Source: Pseudomonas syringae | GTDB lineage: Bacteria; Pseudomonadota; Gammaproteobacteria; Pseudomonadales; Pseudomonadaceae | DNA: 64,000 bases | Direction: 5' to 3' | Assembly: GCF_021605415.1 (NCBI RefSeq) | Contig: NZ_WKEQ01000022.1 | Location: 28,876 to 92,875, forward strand | Shown: positions 53,054-60,928 of the stretch, in pieces | Layout: every line of letters starts with the position of its first letter | Position numbering within the stretch: position 1 is the first letter of the stretch | The notes under the pieces: generated by a model | What the model was told of the DNA's origin: nothing | What the model saw: only the letters and a program-made list of their open reading frames with translations | Databases searched by the model: none | Program-made: the position numbers and the translations under genes

Positions 53054-54205
53054 ATGGCCACTATCCGTACAAGAAAACTCACCGACGGGACCGCGATGTA
53101 CACGGCGCAGATCCGGATCAAGCGTGATGGGGTGCAAGTCTACCAAGAGGCTAAAAGCTTCGCCCGAAAACAGGCTGCCCAAGCCTGGGCGCGCAAGCGT
53201 GAGTCGGAGCTTGATGAGCCTGGCGCGATCGAGCGCGCGAACCGAAAGGGCGCAACGGTCAAAGAGATGACCGATCGATACTTGGTAGAAGTTGAGAAAG
53301 CCCGGCCGTTGGGGAAGACCAAGCGCGCCACACTCGAAGCGATCGGCAGGACATACTTGGGCAAATTAAGTGATACGGACATCAATACCCAGTGCTTGGT
53401 TGACTTCGCCCTGTGGCGGATGAGCCGCGAAGGCGGCGGTGTTCAGCCGCAAACCGCCGGCAACGACCTGGCGCACCTCGGCGCCGTCCTGGCCATCGCC
53501 AAAGATGCTTGGGGCTACCTGGTCGATCCGCTCGCAATGGGCGGCGCCCGCCGGGTGCTGCGCAAGTTGGGCTACAACCTCAAAAGCCGGGAGCGTGACC
53601 GCCGGCCGACCTTGGACGAGCTGGCAAAGGTGCTGACGCACTACCAGGCCATGCAGGCGCGACGCCCAACCGTTATCAATATGCTTAAGGTGGTGGGCTT
53701 TGCCCTGTTCTCAACGCGCAGGCTGGATGAAATTACCCGTATCCGCTGGTCCGACGTCGATGAGCCAGGCCAGCGGGTGCTGGTGCGCGACATGAAAAAC
53801 CCCGGCCAGAAAATCGGCAATGACGTGTGGTGCTACCTGCCGGACGATGCGTGGCAGATCCTCCAGACCATGCCGAAGGTCGGCGAAGATATCTTCCCCT
53901 ACAGCCCTGAATCCATCTCTACATCCTGGGCCAAAGCTTGCAAGTTTTTGACCATCGCTGACCTGCACTTCCACGACCTTCGCCATGAAGGTGTCAGCCG
54001 CCTATTTGAAATGGATTGGGATATCCCGCGTGTGGCGAGTGTTTCCGGCCACCGGGACTGGAATTCAATGAGGCGATACACCCACCTGCGTGGGAAGGGT
54101 GACCGCTATGTGGGTTGGGAATGGCACGAAAAGATACTGAGGGCGCCCGTGCAACTGGGCGCCGCATCAGAGAAGTGGCTCAAACGGCGCGTTTTATCCC
54201 GTTGA
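53054..54205 (+). CDS. int: DusA-associated tyrosine recombinase (integrase)
   Basis: A 383-aa phage integrase. An N-terminal arm-binding region (MATIRTRKLTDGTAMYTAQI) and a core-binding SAM-like domain precede the catalytic domain, in which the active residues can be seen: Arg in FSTRRLDEITRIRW near residue 223, HDLRH near 311, HRDW near 335 and the Tyr nucleophile in MRRYTHL near 344. The ATG at 53054 gives the normal start; the frame is open upstream across dusA. It is divergent from dusA and convergent with the PrtN-like gene, overlapping it by 26 bases at the 3' ends. Confidence 0.93.
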   Translation: MATIRTRKLTDGTAMYTAQIRIKRDGVQVYQEAKSFARKQAAQAWARKRESELDEPGAIERANRKGATVKEMTDRYLVEVEKARPLGKTKRATLEAIGRTYLGKLSDTDINTQCLVDFALWRMSREGGGVQPQTAGNDLAHLGAVLAIAKDAWGYLVDPLAMGGARRVLRKLGYNLKSRERDRRPTLDELAKVLTHYQAMQARRPTVINMLKVVGFALFSTRRLDEITRIRWSDVDEPGQRVLVRDMKNPGQKIGNDVWCYLPDDAWQILQTMPKVGEDIFPYSPESISTSWAKACKFLTIADLHFHDLRHEGVSRLFEMDWDIPRVASVSGHRDWNSMRRYTHLRGKGDRYVGWEWHEKILRAPVQLGAASEKWLKRRVLSR

Positions 54206-54455
54206 GCTGGTTGTGTTCCTTCACGGCGGCGGCGCGCTGCAAATCGAGGTAGGCAGCGAAGTCGGAGAGGTGAATGCCCTTGGCCGACTTCTGGCTACCC
54301 TCCAGGCGGGTGATAGGCAGCTTAATCTGACCGCTCATCACCTTGCGCTGGAACATCTCCGGCGTCAGGTGCGTGAAGTAGTCACGGCACACCAGCTCCA
54401 GCGAGATAATCGCCTGGCCGTCGTATTGGGCCATAAGAATGAAGGCTGTATTCAT
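54180..54455 (-). CDS. PrtN-family pyocin-activator-like protein
   Basis: A 91-aa protein, MNTAFILMAQYDGQAIISLE, then KVMSGQIKLPITRLEGSQKSAKG. It matches the PrtN family, small DNA-binding activators first known from pyocin control and now common beside dusA-type integrases in pseudomonad prophages. Here it is the last gene of the leftward operon and may regulate integrase or excision. GGGAG lies upstream of the ATG. Confidence 0.82.
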   Translation of the reverse strand: MNTAFILMAQYDGQAIISLELVCRDYFTHLTPEMFQRKVMSGQIKLPITRLEGSQKSAKGIHLSDFAAYLDLQRAAAVKEHNQLNGIKRAV

Positions 54456-54457
54456 GG

Positions 54458-54754
54458 CTAAACTCCCGGACGGCCTTTAAAGGCGAGCCAAATGTAGTGG
54501 CGACCTTTGGCGGTCACCTTGATCTTGCTGGTCTGTTTGTTCCAGCTGATCAGGCGCAACTCGTCGAGGATCGTTGTCAGCGTGTGCCCCTGGTGCCAGC
54601 CGGCTAAAGCCTTTAGGCATCCCTGGGCCAGAAGCCCACGGAAGTCAGTGTGACCGAAGTTGGTATCTTGGAAGCTGGATTGCATTTGCTCATCGCTCAC
54701 TAAGTCTGTGATGACGCGCACGTACGGGTCGCGTCGGTAGCATTTGTGGGTCAT
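54458..54754 (-). CDS. Phage protein of unknown function, 98 aa
   Basis: A 98-aa basic protein (MTHKCYRRDPYVRVITDLVS ... VTAKGRHYIWLAFKG). I do not recognise it. The C-terminal half resembles a small winged-helix fold (TLTTILDELRLISWN followed by a basic strand), which is a guess. The ATG at 54754 overlaps the preceding stop as ATGA. It is part of the leftward operon, 2 bases before the PrtN-like gene. Confidence 0.6.
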   Translation of the reverse strand: MTHKCYRRDPYVRVITDLVSDEQMQSSFQDTNFGHTDFRGLLAQGCLKALAGWHQGHTLTTILDELRLISWNKQTSKIKVTAKGRHYIWLAFKGRPGV

Positions 54755-54990
54755 GGCAGCTCGTCTCCGGTGATCATTTTGCATGGGCCTAGCTGCACAA
54801 CTGCAATTTTTGCCAATAGATCGCCAATCCGTTGATTCGCTTCGGTCAATTGCTGTTGCAGTGCGTCACGCTCGTCGGAGAGGCGGTCGAAATCTTCAGC
54901 TGGAACAACCCAAGGCTGGAACAGCGCCTTCGAAATGCCCTCCACGCCTGGAATAAAGCCTTTCAATTTCCATCGCATTACTTCGCTCAT
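54751..54990 (-). CDS. Phage protein of unknown function, coiled coil
   Basis: A 79-aa protein. Residues about 30-63 (AEDFDRLSDERDALQQQLTE...) form a predicted coiled coil; the N terminus KLKGFIPGVEGISKALFQPW is unlike anything I recognise. GGAGATC precedes the ATG, and the stop overlaps the next start. Confidence 0.6.
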   Translation of the reverse strand: MSEVMRWKLKGFIPGVEGISKALFQPWVVPAEDFDRLSDERDALQQQLTEANQRIGDLLAKIAVVQLGPCKMITGDELP

Positions 54991-55001
54991 AAGATCTCCA
55001 T

Positions 55002-55253
55002 CTACATCCGAAACGACTTATGAATGAACACCGGCTGAGACTTATGCTCTGCGGGTTTCGCCATATCGCCCTGGATTTCACAAACGAACCGATGTCGCTC
55101 CCGGTTCGGCGCAGTCAGGGCCTCGGTAAGTCCTGGCACGACATCGGCGCACTGCTCGTAGGCGTAAGGGCCATTCCAGCTATCAGCTTTGACCACCTGG
55201 CAATTCGTTCGGGTTGCATCCGCGCACAGGTAAAGCAGCAGGATGACGGTCAT
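55002..55253 (-). CDS. Small phage protein with N-terminal hydrophobic segment
   Basis: An 83-aa protein beginning MTVILLLYLCADATRTNCQV. The short hydrophobic start could be an inner-membrane anchor or signal sequence, and four cysteines follow the start region. Function is unknown; superinfection exclusion is one possibility for such proteins but nothing here shows it. The ATG overlaps the upstream stop (ATGA), with GGAGACG in front. Confidence 0.55.
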   Translation of the reverse strand: MTVILLLYLCADATRTNCQVVKADSWNGPYAYEQCADVVPGLTEALTAPNRERHRFVCEIQGDMAKPAEHKSQPVFIHKSFRM

Positions 55254-55564
55254 GACTCGTCTCCTGGAAATCCCGGAAAGGCGCTGTCGGCGTCGAGTTC
55301 GAGGTAAGCAAATACCTTCCAATGTTCACCGCGACGAAGGTAGTGCTCGAGCATCCAGTGGATGACTGCAGCTTGTTCATCTTCATTCCGCTCTCCGATG
55401 CGATACCCCAGCCGCCTCAGTAGCTGGGCTGTATTGACCAGTTTGGAGTGAGGAAGGCCCAGGATGTAACGCAGCTCAGGCGTCAGCTCCAGAAATGCCA
55501 ATATTGGTGTCGATGGCTTAAAAGGGTGGATTACCTGAGCGGCGCTCGTATTTTCTGAGTGCAT
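55250..55564 (-). CDS. Phage protein of unknown function, leader type 1
   Basis: A 104-aa protein (SAAQVIHPFKPSTPILAFLE ... LLRRLGYRIGERNEDEQAAV). No family recognised; mostly helical and acidic at the end. It is one of the three genes preceded by the CTGCAA hairpin and the AGGAGAAGCACCATG start segment. Its stop overlaps the next start. Confidence 0.6.
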   Translation of the reverse strand: MHSENTSAAQVIHPFKPSTPILAFLELTPELRYILGLPHSKLVNTAQLLRRLGYRIGERNEDEQAAVIHWMLEHYLRRGEHWKVFAYLELDADSAFPGFPGDES

Positions 55565-55604
55565 GGTGCTTCTCCTTTGCGGCGGTGAGGGAGTTGCAGC
55601 TCCC
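55562..55604 (-). promoter_or_regulatory. CTGCAA-loop leader hairpin, copy 1
   Basis: Read leftward: GGGAG, loop CTGCAA, CTCCC (stem 55589-55604), a 12-base linker, then AGGAGAAGCACC and the ATG of the 104-aa gene. The stem is the shortest of the three copies. Confidence 0.65.
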
Positions 55605-55626
55605 CGTGTCCCGCCTGTGCTGAGTA

Positions 55627-55845
55627 TCAGTGTGCGTATCGACGCGGTTTGTTCTGCTTGGCCGCTTCACGCTCGGCCATGAACGAAGCCCACTCCGCTG
55701 ATTTGTGCTGCTGGCGGATACGACTACAGGCCTGGTGCTTTCGGGTTGAGCGCGCTTTGCCGCAGATGTCGCAACGGCTTGGCAGGTCGAGGCGGTGGCT
55801 TGCCATCGTCGGCCGCTCGCGCTCAGGGTTGGTGTGCTTAGGCAT
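55627..55845 (-). CDS. Small Cys-rich phage protein, 72 aa
   Basis: A 72-aa basic protein with a zinc-binding-like segment: CDICGKARSTRKHQACSR near residues 25-42. A DNA- or RNA-binding role is possible. The C terminus (AKQNKPRRYAH) is basic. The ATG overlaps the end of the preceding gene by 8 bases. Confidence 0.6.
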   Translation of the reverse strand: MPKHTNPERERPTMASHRLDLPSRCDICGKARSTRKHQACSRIRQQHKSAEWASFMAEREAAKQNKPRRYAH

Positions 55846-56440
55846 TGGCCACCTCGATGGCTTTCAGTTTGGCGAGGCGTGCAGCCTCGTATTCGCTCGC
55901 CAGAATCTCCACTGCTCCGGCAATCCATCCGCAGGAAGGCTTCCCAGTCGCCACGTTGGCCAGGTGTTCTGCTTCAATGATTTGAAAGCCCATGTGAAAG
56001 TAGGCGGTGCCGTCGAGTTCAAACTTGACCCCGCCGCTCATGAGCAAGTTGCCCGTGTTTACGCCCAGCCGCTTCCAGTATTCATGGGAGCTGAGGCGCT
56101 CAGGGCAATGCTCTGCCCACAAAGCAACAAGGCGCTCGTGCTCAGTACGGATTGCAGCGCGATCTTCCTTGGATAAGCCTTTGGCAAGCTTGGCAGCGCT
56201 GCGCAATGAGCGGAAACCGTGGTCGTCAGCGCGACACCAGTGCGCATCCAGTTCACTACCGCCGGCGAGTTTCACGCCACCCGCGAAGTGGGAGGTGAGA
56301 TCCCGCATTGGTGCGACCTTACCGCCGAAGTGCATACCGAGCGCTGTTAGCAGAGCGTTGAAAGCGTCTTTCTGGACGTAAAAGCTCCGAACAATAGCGA
56401 CGGTTGCAGGCTCGCAGGACTTATAGAAAAAATCGGCCAT
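55838..56440 (-). CDS. Phage protein of unknown function, 200 aa
   Basis: A 200-aa protein (MADFFYKSCEPATVAIVRSF ... GGKVAPMRDLTSHFAGGVKL ... TAYFHMGFQIIEAEHLANVA). It resembles proteins seen in early regions of Pseudomonas phages, but I cannot name it. The ATG at 56440 has GGGAGGG 9 bases upstream; a GTG 2 codons earlier overlaps the previous stop. Confidence 0.6.
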   Translation of the reverse strand: MADFFYKSCEPATVAIVRSFYVQKDAFNALLTALGMHFGGKVAPMRDLTSHFAGGVKLAGGSELDAHWCRADDHGFRSLRSAAKLAKGLSKEDRAAIRTEHERLVALWAEHCPERLSSHEYWKRLGVNTGNLLMSGGVKFELDGTAYFHMGFQIIEAEHLANVATGKPSCGWIAGAVEILASEYEAARLAKLKAIEVANA

Positions 56441-56442
56441 GA

Positions 56443-56706
56443 TCACTGCCCTCCCATGAGCATGCGTGTCAGCGCATTGGGCTGGCCGTCTGGTGTCAGC
56501 TTTTCGAGTGGCTGGGTGATGGTGCGACCGTTCGCGGCGCGCAGGGTGGCAACCTTGCCGTCGATTCCCACGATCACGCCGGTGCGGGCGCTGAGACGGT
56601 ATTCCCGACCACCGCCGCTCATTGCCACGTAGCTGACCTTGTCGCCGACAGCCAGGGGGGTTGTGGTAGCCTCTGCGGTGCCGCCTTTGGGTTGATTCAC
56701 TTGCAT
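56443..56706 (-). CDS. Phage protein of unknown function, leader type 2
   Basis: An 87-aa protein with an SH3-like beta pattern (GDKVSYVAMSGGGREYRLSA then GVIVGIDGKVATLRAANGRT), such as is found in small nucleic-acid-binding phage proteins. The identity is unknown. It carries the strongest copy of the CTGCAA leader hairpin. The open frame continues 44 codons upstream through the hairpin; the ATG after AGGAG is clearly the start. Confidence 0.62.
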   Translation of the reverse strand: MQVNQPKGGTAEATTTPLAVGDKVSYVAMSGGGREYRLSARTGVIVGIDGKVATLRAANGRTITQPLEKLTPDGQPNALTRMLMGGQ

Positions 56707-56758
56707 GGTGCTTCTCCTTTGGGTGGTCGGTGCCGAGGGGTTGCAGCCCCTCGGCACC
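56704..56758 (-). promoter_or_regulatory. CTGCAA-loop leader hairpin, copy 2
   Basis: Read leftward: a perfect 12-bp stem GGTGCCGAGGGG / CCCCTCGGCACC closing loop CTGCAA (56729-56758), a short linker containing CCACCCA, then AGGAGAAGCACC and ATG. The hairpin begins 6 bases after the stop of the upstream gene, without a T-run. Confidence 0.75.
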
Positions 56759-56764
56759 ACCTTC

Positions 56765-57076
56765 TTATTGGCTTTCGCCGGTTGGGTTTTGCTTGCGCAC
56801 CAGGTGCAACACCAGGTTTTCGAACTCAACAACCTCATCGGTTGCTGACTGCCATTCCAGGACTGCCTGGATCTGATCCCGGCTGCACTCCAGCACCAGA
56901 ATCTCTTTGTCGCTTACCGCACGAACTTCCAGAATCGCGACCAGGCCAGCAGGGTCGTAGGCTTCGGCGTGAACGATTTTCCCGGACTCGTTAAACCAGT
57001 CCTTCAGCTCTTTGAGGTGCCGGAGGCGGTTGGTTTCGCCTTGTTGGCCGTCGCCGGTGATGACCTGTACATGCAT
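56765..57076 (-). CDS. Phage protein of unknown function, leader type 3
   Basis: A 103-aa protein (MHVQVITGDGQQGETNRLRH ... VVEFENLVLHLVRKQNPTGE). No recognised family; mixed alpha/beta, acidic. The third gene with the CTGCAA leader; it directly follows the primase-helicase gene. Confidence 0.6.
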   Translation of the reverse strand: MHVQVITGDGQQGETNRLRHLKELKDWFNESGKIVHAEAYDPAGLVAILEVRAVSDKEILVLECSRDQIQAVLEWQSATDEVVEFENLVLHLVRKQNPTGESQ

Positions 57077-57114
57077 GGTGCTTCTCCTCTGGGTGGCAGG
57101 CGTTGCAGCGCCTG
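57074..57114 (-). promoter_or_regulatory. CTGCAA-loop leader hairpin, copy 3
   Basis: Read leftward: CAGGCG, loop CTGCAA, CGCCTG (57097-57114), linker CCACCCAG, then AGGAGAAGCACC and ATG. The hairpin starts 22 bases after the primase-helicase stop. Confidence 0.68.
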
Positions 57115-57136
57115 ACGGGGTTGGTTGTCGATTTCG

Positions 57137-59950
57137 TCAGGCGTTGAAGTGCCAGCACTTCACGATCGGTTGCTTGGTGATGACGGCGTTGCTGTTCTTG
57201 GCCTGGTGAGCCCGTACTGCGCTATCTGTCGCTTTGTTGGTGTCGATCAACTTCCGTGAGCGGGAGTCTTTCAGGCGCTCGCGCAGCTCGCTGACGTCGG
57301 CAATCTTCTGGCGATGCTCGGCCGCGCACTTCACAAAGTCGTTGAGGTTGATGGCGATGATGTTGTCTTTCTTGCTGTGGTTGACCACAGGGCCGTCAGC
57401 GTCGAGGCCTTCGAGGTACTCATACACTTCCCAGAATTCAGCCACCACCGGATGGTCGGAGCTGATTGAGGATTGGCGCTCGATAGCCATACGGATGATC
57501 TGCGTGCGGGTGTGGCTGATCTGCGGCTCGGTGAGCGGCACCACCATGCACAGGCAATCGAGCAGGGCGAGCAGCTGGGCGTGGTTCTTGTTGATCCGCT
57601 CCACCCGGATGTATCCGCGCAGCTTGTTGCCGCAGTGCTGACAATCGCTTTGCTCGTCCTGAAACGGTGTCTCGCAGGCAAAGCAATGCGAATGCAGGTT
57701 GCGCAATTTTGCCTCGTAACCAGGGATGCGCTGGGCGAACAGCTCCATCACTTCCAACTCTTTGCGAACCGCCTGCAGCACAAAGTTGCTGAGGGTCGAT
57801 CCTTCCAGGGCATTGAGCCGATCTGCCGCCGCTCGGCTCTCTGGCGTAACGTTCGGGCGCACAAAGTGCAGTTTCACAATCCGGGTCATGATCGCTTCAG
57901 ACGCCACTACTGGGGCGTTCTGGCTGATGGCTATCGTGCCGCGAAACGGTGGTTCGTAGGTCTCGTTGCCGGCGGTTTTGACGCCCTTGGTCGCGAGTGT
58001 GCCGCCGCCGTAGTAGTCCTTGAGTTCGTCCCATTCGAAGGTCTTGGCGTGGGCCTTGTCATCGCCGCTGCGGTCCGACTCCAGCAGCACAATGGGCATG
58101 CCAGATACTTGGCCCATCAGACGGCTGCGGCCGGCCTTGGTGGATTTGGATGGGTCGAACCCTTCGTAACCGTCCCGCCCAGCCAGCTTCCAGAGCAGAG
58201 TGAGCAAGGTCGTCTTGCCCGCGCCGGCTTCGCCTGTTGCTTCGAGGAACGGAAAGGATTGGTACCGGCCACGGATTTGCTCAGCGAACAGTGAGCCAAA
58301 CCAGAATGTCAGCGCGACGATTCCCTGGGCGCCAAAGCACTGCCACAGAAGTCCCAGCCACTGTTGGTCGTAGTTTTTACCGTCCTTCTCCAGATCGATC
58401 TTCACACCCTTTTGCAGGGTCTTGAGCTTCAGCTTGCCCATCTCAAAAAACTCCTCTTCGTTGATATGGATGACCTGGCCTTCGCGGACGGCGACGTCGT
58501 TGAACACGTAGCAGTGGTATTCCTTGCTGTAGCCCACGTAGTCGATGGTCTGTACGGTCTTGATGCCGAAAAGCTGGTCTTTCATGAGTTTGTCCAACTG
58601 TTGCCCACTCCCGGTGAACACGGCCCCGGCGCCCATGCCGAGAAGTCGTTTTTTGAATTCGCTGGCGGCGGCGACCTGACCACCGGTGAAGGTGTTTTTC
58701 ACTGACCCACCGTCGTGGGGGAAGTCGACGCGGAAGAAGTACCAGGACTCGTCGGTAATCTCGTTGCGCTGGAAATAGAGGGCTTTGGGGTAGCAGTTGG
58801 CGATTTCGACGACGCAGCCGGCCACATTCAGTGCCTTCTCCCGCAGCTGCTTTTCGTTCAGCACCTGGGCTTCTTGGTCGTCGCTTTTCTCCAGCGCCTG
58901 CTTGGCGCTGTTGTATTTCGCAAGGTCCAATTTCCACCAGTACAGGCGGGGGTCGAAACAGAAGTGAAACTCCTCGCGCTCGCGCCACTGGTACATGAGC
59001 AACGCCTTATCGCTGGCACTGTCTGCGATAAGCAGGGCGCCCTGGTGACGCGCTTCCTTCAGGTCTTTTTCGATTCGATCGGCACGGGTTTTTTCATCGT
59101 CGATGAATGCCCAGCGTTGATGCAGATCGTTCCAGTCGACCTTGCGTGCATCCGGCTGCGAGACCTGGGCGGCGTCGCAGGTGAAGCCGAGTTCACGGGC
59201 GCGTTTAACCCAGGTCCGGGTGTACTTGTGAGCGCCTGGCTCGTTGTCCAAAGCCCAGACCAACTTGGGCGTTTTACCGCCGCGAGCGGTTATCAGCGCC
59301 TTCAGTGATTCTTCTGGGAAGGCGTTTGACGATAGGGCTGCAACGGCTGAGATTCCGTTTTGAATGAGCGCAATGGCGTCGAAGATCCCTTCAACGATCC
59401 ACAGTTCGTTCACCTCCAACAGGTCCAGGCACGGTGGGCACCACCAATGCCCCCGGTAGCTCTTGAGGGGCTGGAACCTGGCTTTCTTCTTGCCGAAGCG
59501 GGAAGGCTGATCAATCAATCGCTCCCAGTAGCCGCCATGTTCCAGAGGAAAGCGGACGGTTGCGGAACCGATGTTCAGGTCTCGATCGAAGTAGCTCTCT
59601 TGGGTGTACCAACCTTCGATCAGGTCGACACGGAAACCCCGAGCGAAAGACAGGTACGCTCTGGCGCTGGCAGCTGGCTCGTCACGGGTCGCCGGTGCAC
59701 GCTTGCTCCAGTCGTCAAAAAGATCCGGGTACAGCTCTTTGGTCGGAGCCATGTACCGGCATTTTTCCTCGCGGCCACAGCGTATGAACCAAGGTTCATC
59801 GTGTCTGGAAAACAGGCGTTTTTGGTTGCACTGCGGGCAGGTTCCTTTGCGCATGTAATGCGTGCCGGACATGTGCTGAAGGCCGTAGTCAGATTCCAGG
59901 CGCTGAAGAACATCAGCGCGGATTTCATGCTCCATTGGCTTGCGAATCAC
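57137..59950 (-). CDS. Phage primase-helicase (zinc finger, Toprim, P-loop ATPase)
   Basis: A 937-aa replication protein. An N-terminal zinc finger of the primase type (CPQCNQKRLFSRH then CGREEKC, residues about 38-64) is followed by a Toprim-like domain (ELWIVEGIFDAIALIQNG near 185), a P-loop ATPase (EATGEAGAGKTTLLTLLW near 570, acid box VLLESDRSGDD near 620) and a C-terminal zinc ribbon (CFACETPFQDEQSDCQHC near 765). It should prime and unwind phage DNA. The GTG start at 59950 overlaps the previous stop; ATG at 59935 is an alternative. Confidence 0.85.
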   Translation of the reverse strand: MIRKPMEHEIRADVLQRLESDYGLQHMSGTHYMRKGTCPQCNQKRLFSRHDEPWFIRCGREEKCRYMAPTKELYPDLFDDWSKRAPATRDEPAASARAYLSFARGFRVDLIEGWYTQESYFDRDLNIGSATVRFPLEHGGYWERLIDQPSRFGKKKARFQPLKSYRGHWWCPPCLDLLEVNELWIVEGIFDAIALIQNGISAVAALSSNAFPEESLKALITARGGKTPKLVWALDNEPGAHKYTRTWVKRARELGFTCDAAQVSQPDARKVDWNDLHQRWAFIDDEKTRADRIEKDLKEARHQGALLIADSASDKALLMYQWREREEFHFCFDPRLYWWKLDLAKYNSAKQALEKSDDQEAQVLNEKQLREKALNVAGCVVEIANCYPKALYFQRNEITDESWYFFRVDFPHDGGSVKNTFTGGQVAAASEFKKRLLGMGAGAVFTGSGQQLDKLMKDQLFGIKTVQTIDYVGYSKEYHCYVFNDVAVREGQVIHINEEEFFEMGKLKLKTLQKGVKIDLEKDGKNYDQQWLGLLWQCFGAQGIVALTFWFGSLFAEQIRGRYQSFPFLEATGEAGAGKTTLLTLLWKLAGRDGYEGFDPSKSTKAGRSRLMGQVSGMPIVLLESDRSGDDKAHAKTFEWDELKDYYGGGTLATKGVKTAGNETYEPPFRGTIAISQNAPVVASEAIMTRIVKLHFVRPNVTPESRAAADRLNALEGSTLSNFVLQAVRKELEVMELFAQRIPGYEAKLRNLHSHCFACETPFQDEQSDCQHCGNKLRGYIRVERINKNHAQLLALLDCLCMVVPLTEPQISHTRTQIIRMAIERQSSISSDHPVVAEFWEVYEYLEGLDADGPVVNHSKKDNIIAINLNDFVKCAAEHRQKIADVSELRERLKDSRSRKLIDTNKATDSAVRAHQAKNSNAVITKQPIVKCWHFNA

Positions 59951-60192
59951 TGCAAGTGCTCCGCGCCAGGTACAACGAGCTGTTTTTTCAGCTCGCTGCG
60001 CGTCTTGCAGATGCCAGCCAGGTAGGGCAAGTCCTCAAGCACCTTTGGCGCCCGTTGACCGCTCGGCACGTTCCGGTAGCGGTCGGAGTACCAAATATCA
60101 GCCATCGTGACTTCGTACTGAGTGGTTAACCACAACAGGTATTGCTGCGCCTGCTGTTCGTCCAGCTCCAGTTTTATGGTGATTTTGCTCAT
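59947..60192 (-). CDS. Phage protein of unknown function, 81 aa
   Basis: An 81-aa protein (MSKITIKLELDEQQAQQYLL ... VLEDLPYLAGICKTRSELKK). Unrecognised. ATG at 60192 is preferred to an in-frame GTG at 60201. The stop overlaps the primase-helicase start by GTGA, indicating translational coupling. Confidence 0.58.
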   Translation of the reverse strand: MSKITIKLELDEQQAQQYLLWLTTQYEVTMADIWYSDRYRNVPSGQRAPKVLEDLPYLAGICKTRSELKKQLVVPGAEHLQ

Positions 60193-60263
60193 TTCGGCCA
60201 CCAGTAAGTTGCAAATTTCCCCTACCCACGCGGTACGGGTATCTATCAGGGGTTGGTTTTGGG

Positions 60264-60638
60264 TTAGTGCGGGAGGTTGCGAGTCAACAGCAGACGCGTA
60301 GGGAGCAAGCGCGCCGAGACGGGGTGTCGCTGTTTGGTGCAGTTGTCCAGCAGCAGGATGACGGGGCGGAATGGGCCGCTACTGGGGTGGATACCGAGCC
60401 AAGCAATACGGTTGCAGGTCATGCTTTCAAATTCAGCGACAGCCAGTTCAGCAATGCGCTGCACCAGGTGCTGCGGGACTTCAAGCGACAGAGTCAGGTA
60501 CCGCGTGCAGTTGTCGAGCAGTTGGCTGTCTCCTGCCAAGTGCTCGCAACGGTGGCGGTAGAGGTAGGCAACTGCGGCCTGTTGCATCGCTGCGCGGTAG
60601 TCGCTGGTGGGGTTGGCAGTCAGGGCGATGGTGTTCAT
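60264..60638 (-). CDS. Phage protein of unknown function, 124 aa
   Basis: A 124-aa protein, helical at the start (SDYRAAMQQAAVAYLYRHRC) and ending in a basic, Leu/Arg/Pro-rich tail. Unrecognised. The ATG overlaps the stop of the Ogr-like gene (ATGA). Confidence 0.55.
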   Translation of the reverse strand: MNTIALTANPTSDYRAAMQQAAVAYLYRHRCEHLAGDSQLLDNCTRYLTLSLEVPQHLVQRIAELAVAEFESMTCNRIAWLGIHPSSGPFRPVILLLDNCTKQRHPVSARLLPTRLLLTRNLPH

Positions 60639-60928
60639 ACAGGTGCGGCCTCCATTTCCAGTTGATCCAGCAGATCGGGTTGATCGTTGGCTGTTTTCAT
60701 TGCTTGGCGACGAATGACCACATCTGCAACTGGCAGCTGTACCGCCGGGTTGGGCATGCCGCTGGGGCTCAGCTCGTGGGTCATTTGAAATTCAGCACGC
60801 ACCGCCCAGCCGCATGCTTCGTTGGTGCATTGCATGTAGGTGATACGCAGGAAAATATGTTGGCCTTCGCTGGTGCGGATGCGCATGCGGCCGTGGCAGT
60901 GGGGGCAAACCAGTTTGTAGGTACTCAC
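60635..60928 (-). CDS. Ogr/Delta-like zinc-finger transcription activator
   Basis: A 97-aa protein. The Ogr/Delta pattern is complete: CPHCHGRMRIRTSE at residues 8-21, ITYMQCTNEACGWAVRAEF near 29-47 and THELSPSG after it. In P2-like phages these proteins bind RNA polymerase alpha and turn on late genes. Its presence in an early operon fits a phage with P2-style late control. The start is GTG, overlapping the CII-like stop (TAGTG). Confidence 0.85.
   Translation of the reverse strand: MSTYKLVCPHCHGRMRIRTSEGQHIFLRITYMQCTNEACGWAVRAEFQMTHELSPSGMPNPAVQLPVADVVIRRQAMKTANDQPDLLDQLEMEAAPV

Noticed and set aside
54796..60410. Other CTGCAA or TTGCAG strings in the prophage operon (54796, 54860, 59952, 60404)
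   Set aside because: None is flanked by pairing stems together with the AGGAGAAGCACC start segment; they lie inside coding sequence.
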